From Diprion similis (Eukaryota > Arthropoda > Insecta > Hymenoptera > Diprionidae): a stretch of DNA of 64,000 nt. The first letter of the stretch is position 1, and each line of letters begins with the position of its first letter. Shown here one piece after another: positions 1 through 13,654 of the stretch. Where the stretch lies: the NCBI RefSeq assembly GCF_021155765.1, contig NC_060111.1, forward strand, positions 9,485,981 to 9,549,980, given 5' to 3'. The position numbers were made by a program, and so were the translations under genes. A model generated the notes under the pieces. The model had not been told where the DNA came from, did not search any database, and saw only the letters and a program-made list of their open reading frames with translations.

Positions 1-451
1 GAGAACTAGAATGGAATTCTCCACACATCTTCTTCTTGTAAAATCGCAAATAACGACGATTTAAAATTCAACGAAGATTAACAAAAGTATAAAATACGAC
101 GTGACATAGTTTAAAAAATGATTTAAAAAATAATATACCAAATTAAAACACCCACGACGCGTATGGAATATGCGATCTACAAGTAGATTAAGGGCTGAGA
201 ATAAAAATCTGAAAAAATTAAGAGAGCAATTTTTTCTACCTTCGGAACTGATTTATCACCAACCAACGTGATCTTCCATTTAACGACCACCCTGATATAT
301 ATTTTACGGTTCTGCGGTCACAAAAAAGCACTTTTCAATTTTTTCAGATTTTTTCCCACAACCGTTATTTTTTTAGGATTATTCAAACCTGTCTATCAAT
401 TGGCATTTTTACCAATCATTCGATTTTTTGGTGATTTAAAAAAATCTATTC

Positions 452-646
452 CTAGCACTTTAAACATTTTGAACAAACGAAATACCATGTTTCAACGTTC
501 CGAAAATTCTCAAAAAATTACCAACAATTCTGCGTCCGTGCGGGAAAAACATTTAAAATTAAATACAGAGTTTTTAGTAATATTTTGAGAATATTCGGAA
601 CACTGAAACATGGTGTTTTGTTCATTCAAAATGTTTAAAGTGCTAG
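452..646. repeat. Large hairpin (inverted repeat with about 63-bp arms)
   Basis: CTAGCACTTTAAACATTTTG at 452 pairs with its inverted copy ending at 646. Matching continues through ACCATGTTTCA and TTCCGAA to TCTCAAAA, leaving a loop of about 60 bp. The 106-codon ORF across it is a by-product. Probably the core of a fold-back transposon. Confidence 0.75.
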
Positions 647-2416
647 AAAAAAATAGAAGAATCGCCCCATCATGAAACGGGTCTCAGAACGAGTTTATTG
701 AATTGTTGTTATATTGAATCCACCACTTTGAATTTTTAAATTTTGAGTGCAGATTCATAATCAGCAACCCAAGAACCACCCCCCCCCCCCCCCTCCCATA
801 CCAAATTTCATCTAAATCCGTTCGGCAAGTTTGAGTTGAAATAAAAATCTGAAAAAAAATAGGGAACGTCGATTTGGTTGCGCGCCGACCGAAATTAAAA
901 AATGACCTTTTTAATGACCACCCTAATATACTAAATTATTAATTATGATATAATTTTGTGTTGACTTTATTGTACCTTTATTTCGAATAAAGAAAAAAAA
1001 ACGTATGAATTCTTATCAAAATCCAATATCGTTGTATACGATGCTGTACACCATTTTGGATACGTCATTTCGAATTTTGGATAAATTTTTTATCTCAAAT
1101 TTTATTCAATGACACGAAAAAACCTGATAACTTGTAATTCTTCCAATCAGTTGGACGGTGCGTACGTACGTTCCTAGTGAAACATTTCAAAATAAACAAT
1201 TGCATTTTGCTCAATAATTATGCGATTTATCGCAGAACGTCATCGAAGTAAGTTTATGTATCTTCCAGTATTTACGAAAAAGATCTGCATGTAAATTTTG
1301 ATATATCGGACTAATACACAGATATTTTCAAGGAACATAATAATTTATTATTTAATCTAATTATTTATGCTGCTAAATTTAAAAATACCAAAAACCGATA
1401 AAGTTGTCTTGTTTGAGAAACAAATAACGGATTAAAACCAAAATTCGTCACGAGTACATTCATTGGTCGGCCACGTCGCAAAAATCGGGTTTATTTACAG
1501 CACTAACAAGAACCTGTCTCTTGAATCAATATTTATAAACACTTTTCCTACTTTCAGAAGGCTATGGATAAATCGGACATGTGTAATTATATTTAATGAA
1601 TCTTTATCTGTTATTTCCTGCAATTCATTATTCGTGATAGAACGTATTAGCTAGGGTATACTATAAACATATCAGGGATCACTATAAATATTATTGTATG
1701 TACATTGTTACTTTCTTTTTTACATGTTCCTTGACATTTCGCAAACAATTCGCCGTCACGTGGTCTTTCTGAAGTGCGTTAAATGATGTGAAGGTGAATA
1801 ATGTAACATTGGTGATTTACTAGCCTATTATGACCAAAGTTTTCCAGGTTGTTCCTGACAAACGTATCTTGTTTTCACTCTCAATAATCAGTGTAACCAG
1901 ACTCTTTTCTATTCTAAAAATCAGGATTCTACCTAGCCAAGTCAAGATGATTAATGACCAGATGATGGCACTGATCAGTAGCTGGATGGATGGTAGGTGG
2001 GTAGTGAAATGAAAAACAACAGAATGCATTTAATGAGCGATTGTTTATTATGCTCTTATGATCACTTGTCGTACAGGTAACGATGCTTTTCATGAATGAA
2101 AATAGTTAATATATTATGTTTATTTATAATTATTTAACATTGAATGGAATAGGTTGGTGATGAAAAAATAACAATTTGTTGATGCAAATAAATGTTGCTT
2201 GGGTGTAAAAGAATATTCCAGTAGCATTATATGCTGCAATAATAGTAATAATAATAATGATAATAGTAAAATCAATAATAATAATATTATCAATTGTGGC
2301 TCCCAGGCAAACACACCAGAGGTGTAGAACGTTCATGTATATATGTAGAAGTCCAAAGAATTATTACATGGTTGCAAGATGTTTATTTGTCAAGTCGGTG
2401 AATGAAACAATCTCCA

Positions 2417-2740
2417 TGATTTTGCATACAGCGTGAATTCCTAAGGACTGCATGGTCCGTTGTCTGCCAAGATTAAATATGCACGCGCTGGAACCCGAAA
2501 ACGACAGTTGCTAGGGTGACCAGCCCTCATAAATTTAAACAACTTGCCGCAATGCATGTAATTTCAAAAATTTTGACAGTTGTCGGTGAAATTGTGCCTA
2601 ATTCACAATGTATCAAAATTTTGAGGTTATAGACAATTGGTTGCGCTGGTAAACAGCCGCTCTCCGATTGTAGCGCAGGCGAATTAAATTTGAGCAGACG
2701 ACGGACCATGCAGTCGTTAGGAAATCACTCTGCATAATCA
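2417..2740. mobile_element. MITE with about 50-bp inverted repeats
   Basis: The left arm TTCCTAAGGACTGCATGGTC (from 2438) pairs with GACCATGCAGTCGTTAGGAA (ending about 2723). The outer parts TGATTTTGCATACAG and CTGCATAATCA and the inner GTCTGCC / GCAGAC also pair. No ORF of note inside. Confidence 0.7.
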
Positions 2741-3054
2741 CAAGCTGTATGATAAATAGATCAGCATGTATGGATGGACTTTTCCAAGAGTTTTCGATTC
2801 ATGCCAGGGCATTTTACTCGATAATAACGCAGTGTTCGCGTAACGATTAATTTCCGTGCTACATTCTGCTACAAGTGCATGAGAAAAAAAGGTTTTTCTT
2901 GTTTAGATAGAACAAAAGATAATACATGTTGTTAAAAGTTTGAATTACAAGAAAGTATTAGAGAAAATTTTGGCTTCCAACGTTTTACAAAGTAGCTGCA
3001 TAGCATATGAAATTGTGAATTTGGATACAGGTATGTCAGAACTACATGTATCAA

Positions 3055-3136
3055 GGTACACCTCCCGAGATCGTCTGCCATCATCTATCGACACCGGTGG
3101 CCTTGGATCTGTCAGAATCCACGTCAGGAGGTGTAC
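3055..3136. repeat. Short inverted repeat, 82 bp
   Basis: GGTACACCTCC at the left pairs with GGAGGTGTAC at the right. The centre holds CGACACCGGTGGCC. Could be a very small MITE or a chance hairpin. Confidence 0.4.
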
Positions 3137-6100
3137 ATATTTATAAGAAAGTAATGTATGTAGAAAAAGAGAATCAGCTAGCACCGCATAATTAACAGAT
3201 TTAGAAAGTCTCGGCAATGTACAGCATGCCATTTCACTATTACGACTTGTAAATGTAAAAAATATTGGCTAAATTGAGATTTTAAATGTATATGATACCA
3301 CTGACACACGTATCCTATTTTTTTTAAAGTTCAGAAGTTATGCGTTTGATTAATGGATTTTATACTAGAAAGTGTCGTAATTTTAGAATGTACTGCATGA
3401 TTCATATCACAATGTGGTGAAATGAAACAAAATTAAAAAAAACAAAAACCAAGTTCAAAAAAGCTGACAAAACCGTTGGGTTGTAATTTATAGTTCGACC
3501 TCTTATTCTTTACCATAAAATATCTTTTTACAAGGTACGACCAATAGCGATGTCAGATTTTTTCTAACCTTTCCCAAGCTCGTTACATTCATATGCATAT
3601 GTTATTCAAACTGGTTATAAATGTGACGTTTGAGGAAAAAACCAAATATATCTTTCCGATATGGACAAGCAGCAAATCAAACTTCATATGTACGTATATA
3701 TGCGACTAATGTAGCAGAAATGATAGCCCGCATCAATTCTTGAAAATTTTCATGAATTCTTTTATCGTGAGAATATGTGTATTATATTTTAATGTGGAAG
3801 TGGTAGACGTACGTACGGTACGAAGCATCGTTCATAAGTCAAAAAATAGATATGAGAACATGCACAAGATCAGTTTCTTAAATTACATTATAGCCAAAAG
3901 GAATGTAAGGTACAATACTTAATAGTACTGTATCTGTGACGAATACTTTCCTGGCTTCACCTGTGCAGCCAGTTAATTAGTATTGTAATCACATTTCTGT
4001 GTTTGATAATAGAATGCTAAATAATAGTGATTTTAAACCAGAAATAACACGCAACAATGCCACAAAAATTACTTGGAAAAGTTTCGGTCAACAGTGCTCA
4101 ATGGAAATATAAACAGAGACATAGTACAACATTAAGACGACAGTTGAATATTTCATTGAACCTGCCTAAGTGTGTAAAAATGTGCGAATATTATTATTAA
4201 ATATGTGTTTGTGTTTTCCTTTCTGTGTGAGCGATTGGTATGTGTGACTGAGCGATAGACTACTTATACTCAACAAGGTACTCAATATTTTTCTTTGTCC
4301 CCGAGCTGCTATTAGCTATTTCTATCGTAATAATAACAATCTCGACCAATGTTTTCTGTTATTATAATTTCTTTTCTCTAATTTTTAATTAATTTTTTTA
4401 CATACGCTTCCGTTTGCCCGATACACTATACCACATTAACAATCTAAACCTATCTCTCACTTCCAATGAATTAATAACATTACGTACAATTTTGTTAAAC
4501 CCTCCCAAACATGCGAAACGTATGTACCATTAATATGAATGATTTCATCATGAATTCATCAATACAATAATGTTTTAATGGTTTGCATTTTTCCATTTTC
4601 TTATAGTTAGGATGCGATTGATGTACTCTTACATTTTAATTAATATAATATATATATTTTATAAATATACGCGCCTGGGTAACGTACAACAATGTAACAA
4701 CGACTCTTGCGTCTAATAAAGTATTTTTACGAGGTTGCATGAGTGCAATTTATACTTAAGTTTACGTTGATTTTCAACGAGCTTATCCTTTTCATTACCA
4801 CATATAACAATTTCATCTGTTCTATTGTCAATCAATGGAATTCAATATAATAATATAGTCCTCTGTGATCTCTTCTATATATAATAATATACATATTATA
4901 ATTTTTGTAATTTCTTTTTCTATTTGTTTTCCTTCTCTTTTTTTGATCCTGTGGGACTTTGCACGTGTATGTCAGAATGTCAAACCTTTGATTTGGGGCA
5001 GATTTTCTAAATGAAGAATTAAAAAATCGTTCAACTCTGTTTTAAATGATATTTAACATAGATTAGGTTCGATAAATTTTCCACCTTCTAACGAAATGTG
5101 CAACTAGAAATAATCATTACAGTCTTTATCACTATGAATTGAAAAACTTCTGTTGCTTTATGCATATGAAAAGTTGATTAGTAGAACCTGCAGATTTGAT
5201 ATTAAATCGCTGCTTATATGTAGCTGATGGCAAAGGTCTTATGTTGGAAATACAATCTCTAATCGGGAATACAATACGATGCAAAATTCTACTAAACAAA
5301 CAGTTCCAATAGCAGGAAAGTTAAGTCATAAAAATAATTCCATGCAACATAAGCGTTATTGGGTGGAGCGCAATCATCTATAAAATTCGATCCAGTAATA
5401 TTTCAGTATGAGAGATGTGTTTAATTGGAGTGGTCAATTGCGTATTTCTTGAGAAGGAGGTTGCGAACAAGGAACCGATTTTATCCGTAACTAGGTGAAT
5501 ACGAAAAGCCCCGCCTTATAATTTCATACAGCTGCTGAATTCAGTGGCAATAATTGAAACATGCAAGACGTAATTGAAATCAAGGGGGAAATAATTTTAA
5601 GTCACATAATTTTGTAAAGAATGGTGTTGGCTTCACATTTTTAAAACAGCACAATGATAATGTGATTGGATGGTAGATTCATCAATTCGGTTCAGACACG
5701 GAAACGAGTTCCATAGAATATGAGAAATAAATTTGAAGCGGGAAACATCGATGGCCAATGTGATGGCCAACAACAACAGTTTGGTATTGAAAATAATAAC
5801 TACCTATAACCCTCCTAACGTTGACTTGATTTAAACAGTAACGCCAAAGGCTACACCCAAACCAAATAGACAAAGTGTATGTAAGTTTTCAGGCACGAAA
5901 GCTAAGTAACCATTAGAATATTAATGGCCAATGACATAATATCAGCAATTCTATTTTAGTGCAATGTAGATCAGATATTTTTTTTCCCAATGTAACTGTG
6001 CACTTTTAACATTAGTTACCAAACTCCAGTTTCAATGTTCTGAAATCCAAAAACATGTACGTTACTTGAAACATGTGAAGCCAAGATTGATCAATTTTTT

Positions 6101-6470
6101 TCCATGTTCCAACTAGTACCGCCTGATTAAGTAGCTGAGAAACTATATGAATAATGTACAGCAGTTGCTGGCACTTAAGAGAACGAAAATCGGTTTGAAT
6201 ATCCATAACGATATACCACTCATACATGGTCATACAGCATATGTGTCGAACGATGAATGATCAAATGTGAATCATGATGTGGTTTAGTACACACAGCCAA
6301 TTATTTAACACGTATACCACATATATGTGGCAAAATGTTATTTTTAGTAATCGTTAATACGATTGTACTCATGTTGAATTTTAGGCGAATCGATGTAATG
6401 TAATTTCTACGGTTCCTTGATTGCAGGACTATGTCGCCACGTGCGAAAGAATGATAATTATTTATTTAAT

Positions 6471-6540
6471 CATTTAATAGATATTTCATTTGTTATTTAT
6501 TTACCCATTTAATAGATATTTCATTTGTTATTTATTTATT
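6471..6540 (+). repeat. Two-copy tandem repeat, period 35
   Basis: CATTTAATAGATATTTCATT followed by TGTTATTTATTTA occurs twice in a row, at 6471 and 6506. A recent tandem duplication in non-coding DNA. Confidence 0.85.
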
Positions 6541-7886
6541 GACTAACTCGTCGAACCTGCGATGATCATTTAATACGAGATTAAAGAGACTATAACTTTA
6601 TGCAACTACATCTATAACCTGTGTGTAATTGTTTACCTTAGCTGTATATAATGATTATATATTTTTCAAATGAATATATTTATAGCACATTCCATACATG
6701 TATAAAATATGCTCATTTCGTTAGTGAATTATATCATCTCCAACTGTACAAAACAAAGATTTAAACAAGAGAATAACACAGCGCTACCGGAGCTTGCAGA
6801 CTGCTAACATGCGTATTTTGTTCTTCAACCATCATTGGCGTCCAATAATTTCAAACACTTGTCATTTCAGCTTATAGTTGCACCTCGAAATGAATGTCAT
6901 ATTTACATCTCCATGGGTGAGACTGATCGAATAAAGTGAATTATTTCATAACTTTATCACAAACAGATCGTGTATAAAATATGATGCTTCATGAATGACA
7001 GAATCAATATGTTTGCCAGCAGTCAGGCACTCAACAACAACTCTACTGCTAGTCAAGGGATTATGGTGATGCATGAGAATGCCTCTAATTGTAGTAAGTA
7101 GCTAGTATAAATCTAGGGTAATGATTTTTGTTATAGATTTTGATGAAGGGTTATTTGTGAACAATTACTGTATGGAAAATTATTATTATTATGCTTCGGT
7201 CGGTTGCGCGGGCATACGCAAATGCAATTAACAATGCGCTCACCTGCCATAATTTACATTTATAAGTATGATGCTATATTTTCTTTCAGAATCAACCTAA
7301 CTAAAACCTAATAATTTTTAATTCTTTCTTTGTAACCGTGTACTGGAAAAGATATAGTAGAAATTTAACCATCGATAATTAAATGTACCATAATTCATGG
7401 ATAAAACTATAAGTTTTTCTCATATTTTCACGAACGCAAAATATTTCTCCTACAATATTTATAATATCATTTTCATAGCTTCGGTATATATTATATCTCA
7501 TATATATATATTACATATAATATGCGTGTATATGTATACATGTAAACACATATTTCTCTCGTTTTTTTTCTTTTTCATACGCGCATATGTGCATGCGTAT
7601 ATATACATATATCTAAGTATCTATTTAAATTTTATTTAGATTTTATATATGAATTCTCTTTTCGTAATAATCTAAATCAACCTCTTCACATATATATGAT
7701 ATGTATGTATAAATATATACATGTACGTACACATATATTTATACATATATACTTGGGTTTATAATATTTTTCTCTCACTCACGATTTTCTCTTTCTCTCT
7801 TTTTTTGTTATGTATACGTATAATATATGTATATTAGGGTGCTTCTGAGAAGAAAAAAAAATTATGGGATTTTCCAACCTAGCACC

Positions 7887-8380
7887 CCTGAAAAAGATTG
7901 TTCAGGTTAAAAGAAAGATACTGGGAAGAGAGAATCGTTCTACGCTATGTGGAAGATCGTCCTTATTTGCTATTACACTTTCTTAGTTTTCATTTTTTTA
8001 ATCTATCAAGATTAGTGAAGAATAAAAAAAAAAACACAACAATTTCTCACTTAGGTCAATCAAAATATGATGTTATTTCGTAAACAACTTCACTATTAAA
8101 TCCATTTCATAAAATAGTTATAATTTAATATGAACTACTAATTTAGGAAAATAACATTCCCATTCGATATATTGTTGCATCACGTATCGTGATGTTTAAT
8201 TAGTATACAAATTTCAGAAAAGAAATAATAATTGAAATGCTACAAATATTTTTCAAGAAGTTCAAAAAAAAAAAAAATGTAAGAAAGATGTGAAACATCA
8301 AATAAGGACGATCTTCCACTTAACGTGGAACACAAATTGTTTCCCATAATCTTCTTTTTACCTTAAACAAACTTTTCAGG
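7887..8380. mobile_element. Fold-back element with about 85-bp arms
   Basis: GTGGAAGATCGTCCTTATTT near 7950 is inverted at 8299-8319. Outward, CCTGAAAAAGATTGTTCAGG pairs with the inverted sequence ending TTTTCAGG at 8380, with gaps. An ATTAGGGTG motif like the end of the 58-kb element lies just outside at 7834. Confidence 0.65.
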
Positions 8381-9405
8381 CGTAACCGCTATGGAAAATA
8401 ATAAAATATGTTTTTCTGAAACAACCTAATATATATAATCATATATATATACTATCATTAATAATTTTATGCAATATGTATAAATATACAGGTAATTACC
8501 ATAATTAAAGTGCAGTGAGCTTAGCGCCTTCAGCTAACAATTGTACTTAGTATATGTATCTGCAGCAGAAATGTGAATGGTTGAAGCGGCACTAAGATAG
8601 CATGTTTTAGTTTGTTACTTTGTCTTAATTTACAAAATGTTCTTTTGCCACCTAATTAATGTCACCCTTCCATAATATTGATGCTCGACAAAAAATAAAA
8701 AAATAACCTGTCCAACAATATTTATTCTTTCTGCGCAGTTATAGAAATTATATCACAACTATATAAGATTAAGAAAGTTGGTAATTTATTGTTCCGCTTA
8801 TGCTTGGAACAGAAGGTTATCAATAAAGAACCGTTCAATGCTAATTAATATTGACTCTCGCGTTAACATGAAAATTCAAGAGTAGAGGAAACAGGTCAAC
8901 CAAAATTGATACGGAGTACAACATTTTTTAAATATATACAAGGAATTTGCTTTATCGCTTGAAATGTAATGCAACATGCCGTGTAAATTTCATACTTCCA
9001 ATGAAATTAAATTGACGTCGAAATATTTTTTTAAACATCTTAAAGAAAATCTTTCACTTTTCAACCAATGTTTCAAAGCATTTGTATTACAGGATATCAA
9101 GCAATTCTAAAATGGTTATTTTTGCCACAGATGATTCAACGGTCGAATCATGTGTCCAATGCTTATCAGTTTCTTTTAGATCCCTTCTTGAACCAAACTT
9201 TGAATACACGTATAAGACAGAAGTTGAGAGAGCAGTCGATTAAACAAATAATATACCTCATTGTCAGAAGGAAAAATGATCATACCAAAACATAAGTTGC
9301 TAGCCATTTCTTACGAAATTATCACACAAAGTCGACTACTTGATTTTATTTACAAGTACATAAATCAAAAAAATCTCATCGATAGTACCCCTGTAGAACA
9401 AATGA

Positions 9406-9411
9406 TTTATT
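9406..9411 (-). terminator. Candidate polyadenylation hexamer for Nova/Pasilla
   Basis: AATAAA on the minus strand, about 750 nt past the stop codon. It is one of several such hexamers in this AT-rich DNA (others near 8718 and 8784), so it is only a candidate. Nova-family genes often have longer 3' UTRs. Confidence 0.2.
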
Positions 9412-9845
9412 GTCTTTTTGCGCATACCAATTTCGCAAAGGATAAGAATAAACTACTTCCTCCTATCGGATGAAAAGTTTGTACAAAAATCGTTATAACA
9501 TATTTTCATGGTCACTTGGATAACCATTATGGAACTTGTCAAAAGTTGAATAGAATCAAAGATTTAGAATGTGAGATAATTTATGTTTGAGCAACTAATA
9601 CGCAGCCTAAGTTTTGGTTTGCTCATGTAAATAATTCTGCAATAAATAGATAATTCACGAAGGGGATTATTAACAACATTAATGTGGAATAAGGTGGTTC
9701 TCGATGACACTGTTGTGCCTTTTTCAAGTATCCTAACAACACTACCAACTTTAACTCTACGCGTATATGGCTGTGATGTAGTGTAAGTGTGTATTATGTG
9801 TGACAAAGCCCCGTAATGTGGTGTATCACAGAACAATCGTAGTAG

Positions 9846-9902
9846 TTATTATATTATATTATATTATATTATATTATATTATATTATATATTATATTATA
9901 TA
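9846..9902. repeat. (ATATT)n microsatellite
   Basis: About ten tandem copies of TATAT/ATATT with a slight interruption near 9888. The ORF of repeated Ile-Leu-Tyr residues over it is not a gene. Confidence 0.9.
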
Positions 9903-10161
9903 ACATTTATAATGTAAGAATCTTAAATATAAGACAAATGTCAACGAACCGTGATTATTTAGTCAATAAACGAGAAGAGGCGAGGTGATACGTGCGTGTG
10001 TATGGTGATGTAAAAGTGAGGACAGGTGACAACGGATGGTAGGTGGCTAAATAAGATAATATCAGATTAGGGAAAGATGAGCTGCCCTGGTTTTTCTTTT
10101 AAACTATGAAGAGAACAGAGTTTGATAATGATTATGCACGAGGAAGGTGAATAAAATATAA

Positions 10162-10931
10162 TCAATGAATCATTCCAGCAATTGCATTATGGCGAGCTCG
10201 TTTTGCTTCTTCTTCGCTGATTCGCTGCTCAATGAGGTACTGAGCGGTGCCAATTGCGTTTGGAAAACCTGTGATGGTAACTATACGATTTCTTGTTCCA
10301 GGTGCGAACATTCCCTTCTTTGATATTTGAATGTTGGCCCCGCTCAGGTGCTGAATCTCGATAAGAGCACGACCGCCGGGCCCCAAGATGGCTCCAACTA
10401 TAACCTCTGCAATTTCTATATCTACTTTCTTGGTCTCCTTGTTGTTTGCGTCTACCTGAGTAGGACTCTTACTTACGAGTGACAACTGGTTCGTCCCTAA
10501 GCCAAAAGAATTGTTGTTTAGGTGGATCGCGTTTGGTGCTGTATTGTTTTGCCTGAATGGATCAAATGGCTCGTATCTGTCGATTGCATTACGAGGTGTA
10601 GGAGACGAAGATCCTAGGGCTGGGACAGTTCCAATTGGACCAAATACTCCTCCGTTATTATTAGAGCCATTAGTGGTCGATGTGCTGTCCATCGGAGTTC
10701 CCAAATAACTCACACTCGACGGCATACCGATACCCATTCCAAGAATATTGTATTTTGCCAGGGTAGCGATAGCCGTTAGAATTTCAGTGGCGGCTGGCTC
10801 CGAGAACCCTGTACTTCGCAGGGTAAGTTTTATGTGCTCAAGTATTTGTGCTGTGACTGGAGCTGTACCCGCTGTCATAGCTGCGCCTAAGTTTAAATTC
10901 AGACTCAGACCAGCGCCGTTCAGGAGACTCA
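10162..10931 (-). CDS. ps: Nova/Pasilla exon 5: spacer and KH3, C-terminus
   Basis: Last coding exon, ending at TGA 10164-10162. The open frame runs up to 10986, but the only acceptor AG in the right phase (two bases to complete codon 259) is CTGTTGCAG at 10932-10933, with a pyrimidine-rich lead. I therefore start the exon at 10931, giving residues 259-514. The spacer contains [15 protein letters not shown] and [15 protein letters not shown], both recognisable in Pasilla, then Asn/Ser/Thr-rich sequence and FDPFRQN / LNNNSFGL, also in Pasilla. KH3 spans about 431-500 with [11 protein letters not shown] (GXXG = GPGG, 442-445), [26 protein letters not shown] and [18 protein letters not shown]. 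The acceptor choice is inferred from phase only; an extra small exon in the 2.7-kb intron remains possible. Confidence 0.93.
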
Positions 10932-13654
10932 CTGCAACAGATAGGCTGCGTGATAATTTGGAACTCTGTATATGGCTGAACGGCATTGTCAGTTAGAAAT
11001 TAAATACTATTTATAGGTGGAATAACAATATCGAAACCACAGTAGTTTTCGTGTTATTATCAATATTGATGATTTTAAACTTATTCACTTTTTGATCATG
11101 ACATCTCAAACACAAGGGTTCACTGAATTTATTAACTAGTCAAATTCTTATTCCCCTATTAATTGATTATTGCTTCAGTGAAATCCGAGTGCCACTTCGA
11201 CTCGGTGAGTTTTGCACTTTTTACTTGCCATATTTTGGTTGAGAGTAATACAATGACTATGAGAAATGATAACTTTCCCTCCTAAAAGAGCGAAAAGTTG
11301 AATGAAAAATGAAGATGAATTATTCTTTAGCATTATTCATTGTATGATTACAAAGAAAATTGAATTTTTGTCAAATCAACAACTTGTGGTACAGCTCCTG
11401 AGATAGAATTTTTCTTATATAATGTAACGGATTTTACATTTGTAAGACAGCTTTAATTTTTTGAAACATATTTTTCACTGAACAAAACAGAACCAATAGT
11501 TGTTTTAACGATAGATGATTAATTATTTTAATACTGGTAATAAATTTTTTCCCAAGCACTATGTCTCATAAAATTATTTTTGTATATTCTATAGAAAAAA
11601 ATGTAATAATTTAATTTGAAATTACGACACATTTGAAATACCACATGTGAAAAAAAGTGGTTTTACCTCAGTGAACACACCAATGAATAACAAATTTCAG
11701 AATACTAATGTAGTTTAAAATGAAATACAGGTACTTTATGAAAGTAGACTATGAAAATCAAAAAGTAATTCTCAGTTACGTCAAGGTATAAACGAATTAT
11801 TGCTGAAAGTATAAAAAAAATTAGTGACACAAAGTAATCAAACTATTTAAGAAAGAACGTAGCTTCTCAAGTTGTACAGCCATAATTTTTTTAAATATAT
11901 GAATCAAATTTGAAATCATTTGTGCATAGAAATACTGACCCAATTATAGGAAAAAAAAAATCTCTACCACTCTTAGTTTCTGTGAATTCTCCGAAAGTTC
12001 AATTTTTACAGAAGTAATAATAAAACCGCAGTACAACAATATGTTTGATCTTAAGGCTCAAGTGATATATAAAAAGCTTGCGAACGTACAGACTGAAATT
12101 GAGGTTTTTCCTAACTACAAGTAGAAGGAAACATGGATAACGGTTTATCATAACAACACACATGGCCACGGCGGATCACAAAGTCGTCTCAAAACAGTCA
12201 GAAATAATATTTAAATTGAGATTCAAAAAATTATTGTACACCAATAAAACCGTAATTTATCAACTTATAGGACAAGCTGCTTCGTCACTGAATGTCTCAA
12301 ACTAGCTCTCAAGGATGTTGTACAGTCTAAAATCAATGCTTCTTTAGTCATTTATTAAAAGGAAGTTGCATGTCAAGTGTTTATGGAATTATTAAAATTG
12401 TAAGTTACATCTTTGCCCTAATAATGTGAAAAAATAGGGATTAAAATTATGAACAAGAGCTTCGATATTGATGTTTTATTTAAAACTCTTTAGAAATGGT
12501 AATAAAAATTTAGTAAAATCAATTTAATTTCACTCCACAATGGCTCATCTCGTTTAGAAAACTATTTCATACAAATCAACCAAATTTTCTTTTATCTTAA
12601 TAGTCAATTCAGAATTGCAATTTTTCTTCAACTAAAAGCAATATCAGTACAAGCTTGAAAAATTGAATATTTAACGATACTGATGTGATATGAAAAATTG
12701 GGTCATAGAAGGGCTGTAGAGAATAACCTTCTGAGTAAAATAACCCATCGCAGAGTGAAATTGATTGAGACTACTAAATTTTTCATTGGTTTAAAGCCGT
12801 TTGAAATGAATAATCGATATTAAAGCTTTTGTTTGTCATTTTAGTTAGTTAGTTAGTTTTTTTTTTTGCATTACCAAGGAACACTGCAATTTAGAAATTC
12901 TTTTTTTTTTTAATCGTGATCCAAAAAGTGTCCATGAGTGAAAAAAGAAACTTTAATAAAATCATATTATCATTTTTTTTATGTATATACACTTCTGAAT
13001 TTTTGTTTCCTTCAACTATGTAAATAGAATTTACTATTTATAAGAAAATTATGTATATAAAACACAAAATGAAAACCTAACGATTTGTTCTACGGAAATT
13101 TTTAAAGTAGGTAGTAAATATCTTAAAACAAAACAATTTTCATTCCCAAACAAACGTCAATTATTTATTTCACATTAGCTACCATGCATAGGGTATTTTT
13201 AATTTGTTTCTTTCTCTAATTCTATTACGTTAGCTTCATGAATTTTATCTCTTAATCATTAATATAAGAGCTGACTGATCAATCTAATTGTACTGTTTGA
13301 AAATCGGGACTGTTGATACTAAATATTATAATAGGATAGAAGTTCGTAACGTTAAATTAACAATACAATTTCAAGTAAAAATAGTTATTTAGAAACTGTA
13401 GGATCGGCTGAAGTTTGTTAACCTTTAGTAAAACAGAAGATACTGATACGTTGCAAAATTTAACTCCAAATTCATTCTAAAGTTGCAAGATATTTGTTTT
13501 TTGTTCAATATTTTATTTTGTAACACTTTCTGATACAAATTGTATGCTCAAACATTTATTATTATTATTATTATTATTGTTATTATTATTTAAAGAGCAT
13601 TATATTTGTTATTGAGTGAGCTCTTAGAAAAATGTTGTATCAATTAAAATTTAC
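10932..13654 (-). other. Nova intron between KH2 and the last exon
   Basis: AT-rich; only poly-T runs and the (ATT)n tract seen. A TTAG x4 run occurs at 12842-12857. It could hide a short alternative exon, but none is evident. Confidence 0.7.
13556..13590. repeat. (ATT)n microsatellite
   Basis: About ten ATT units with one GTT interruption, 65 bp downstream (in the sense of transcription) of the Nova exon-4 donor, in the intron. Confidence 0.85.

Larger units (their letters stand above)
1..10161. other. Non-coding stretch, including probable Nova 3' UTR
   Basis: Apart from the repeats listed separately I see no gene here. ORFs are short, AT-driven and lack recognisable motifs. A run of 15 C lies at 779-793. 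7,490-7,850 is rich in TATATA and CT runs. The right end must include the Nova 3' UTR, whose limit I cannot place. Confidence 0.6.

Noticed and set aside
7397..7639. ORF rich in Ile/Tyr/Phe as a membrane protein
   Set aside because: The composition comes from TATATA and poly-T runs; no start context or conservation is visible.
10932..10986. ATG at 10986 as the start of a separate protein or of the exon
   Set aside because: The frame continues from upstream KH domains; only an acceptor at 10931/10932 keeps phase with exon 4.
10511..10996. Plus-strand ORFs opposite the last Nova exon
   Set aside because: They are antisense shadows of a clearly conserved coding exon and have no motifs.
12842..12857. 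TTAG x4 as telomere-like DNA
   Set aside because: Insect telomeres are TTAGG; four TTAG units running into poly-T are simple sequence.
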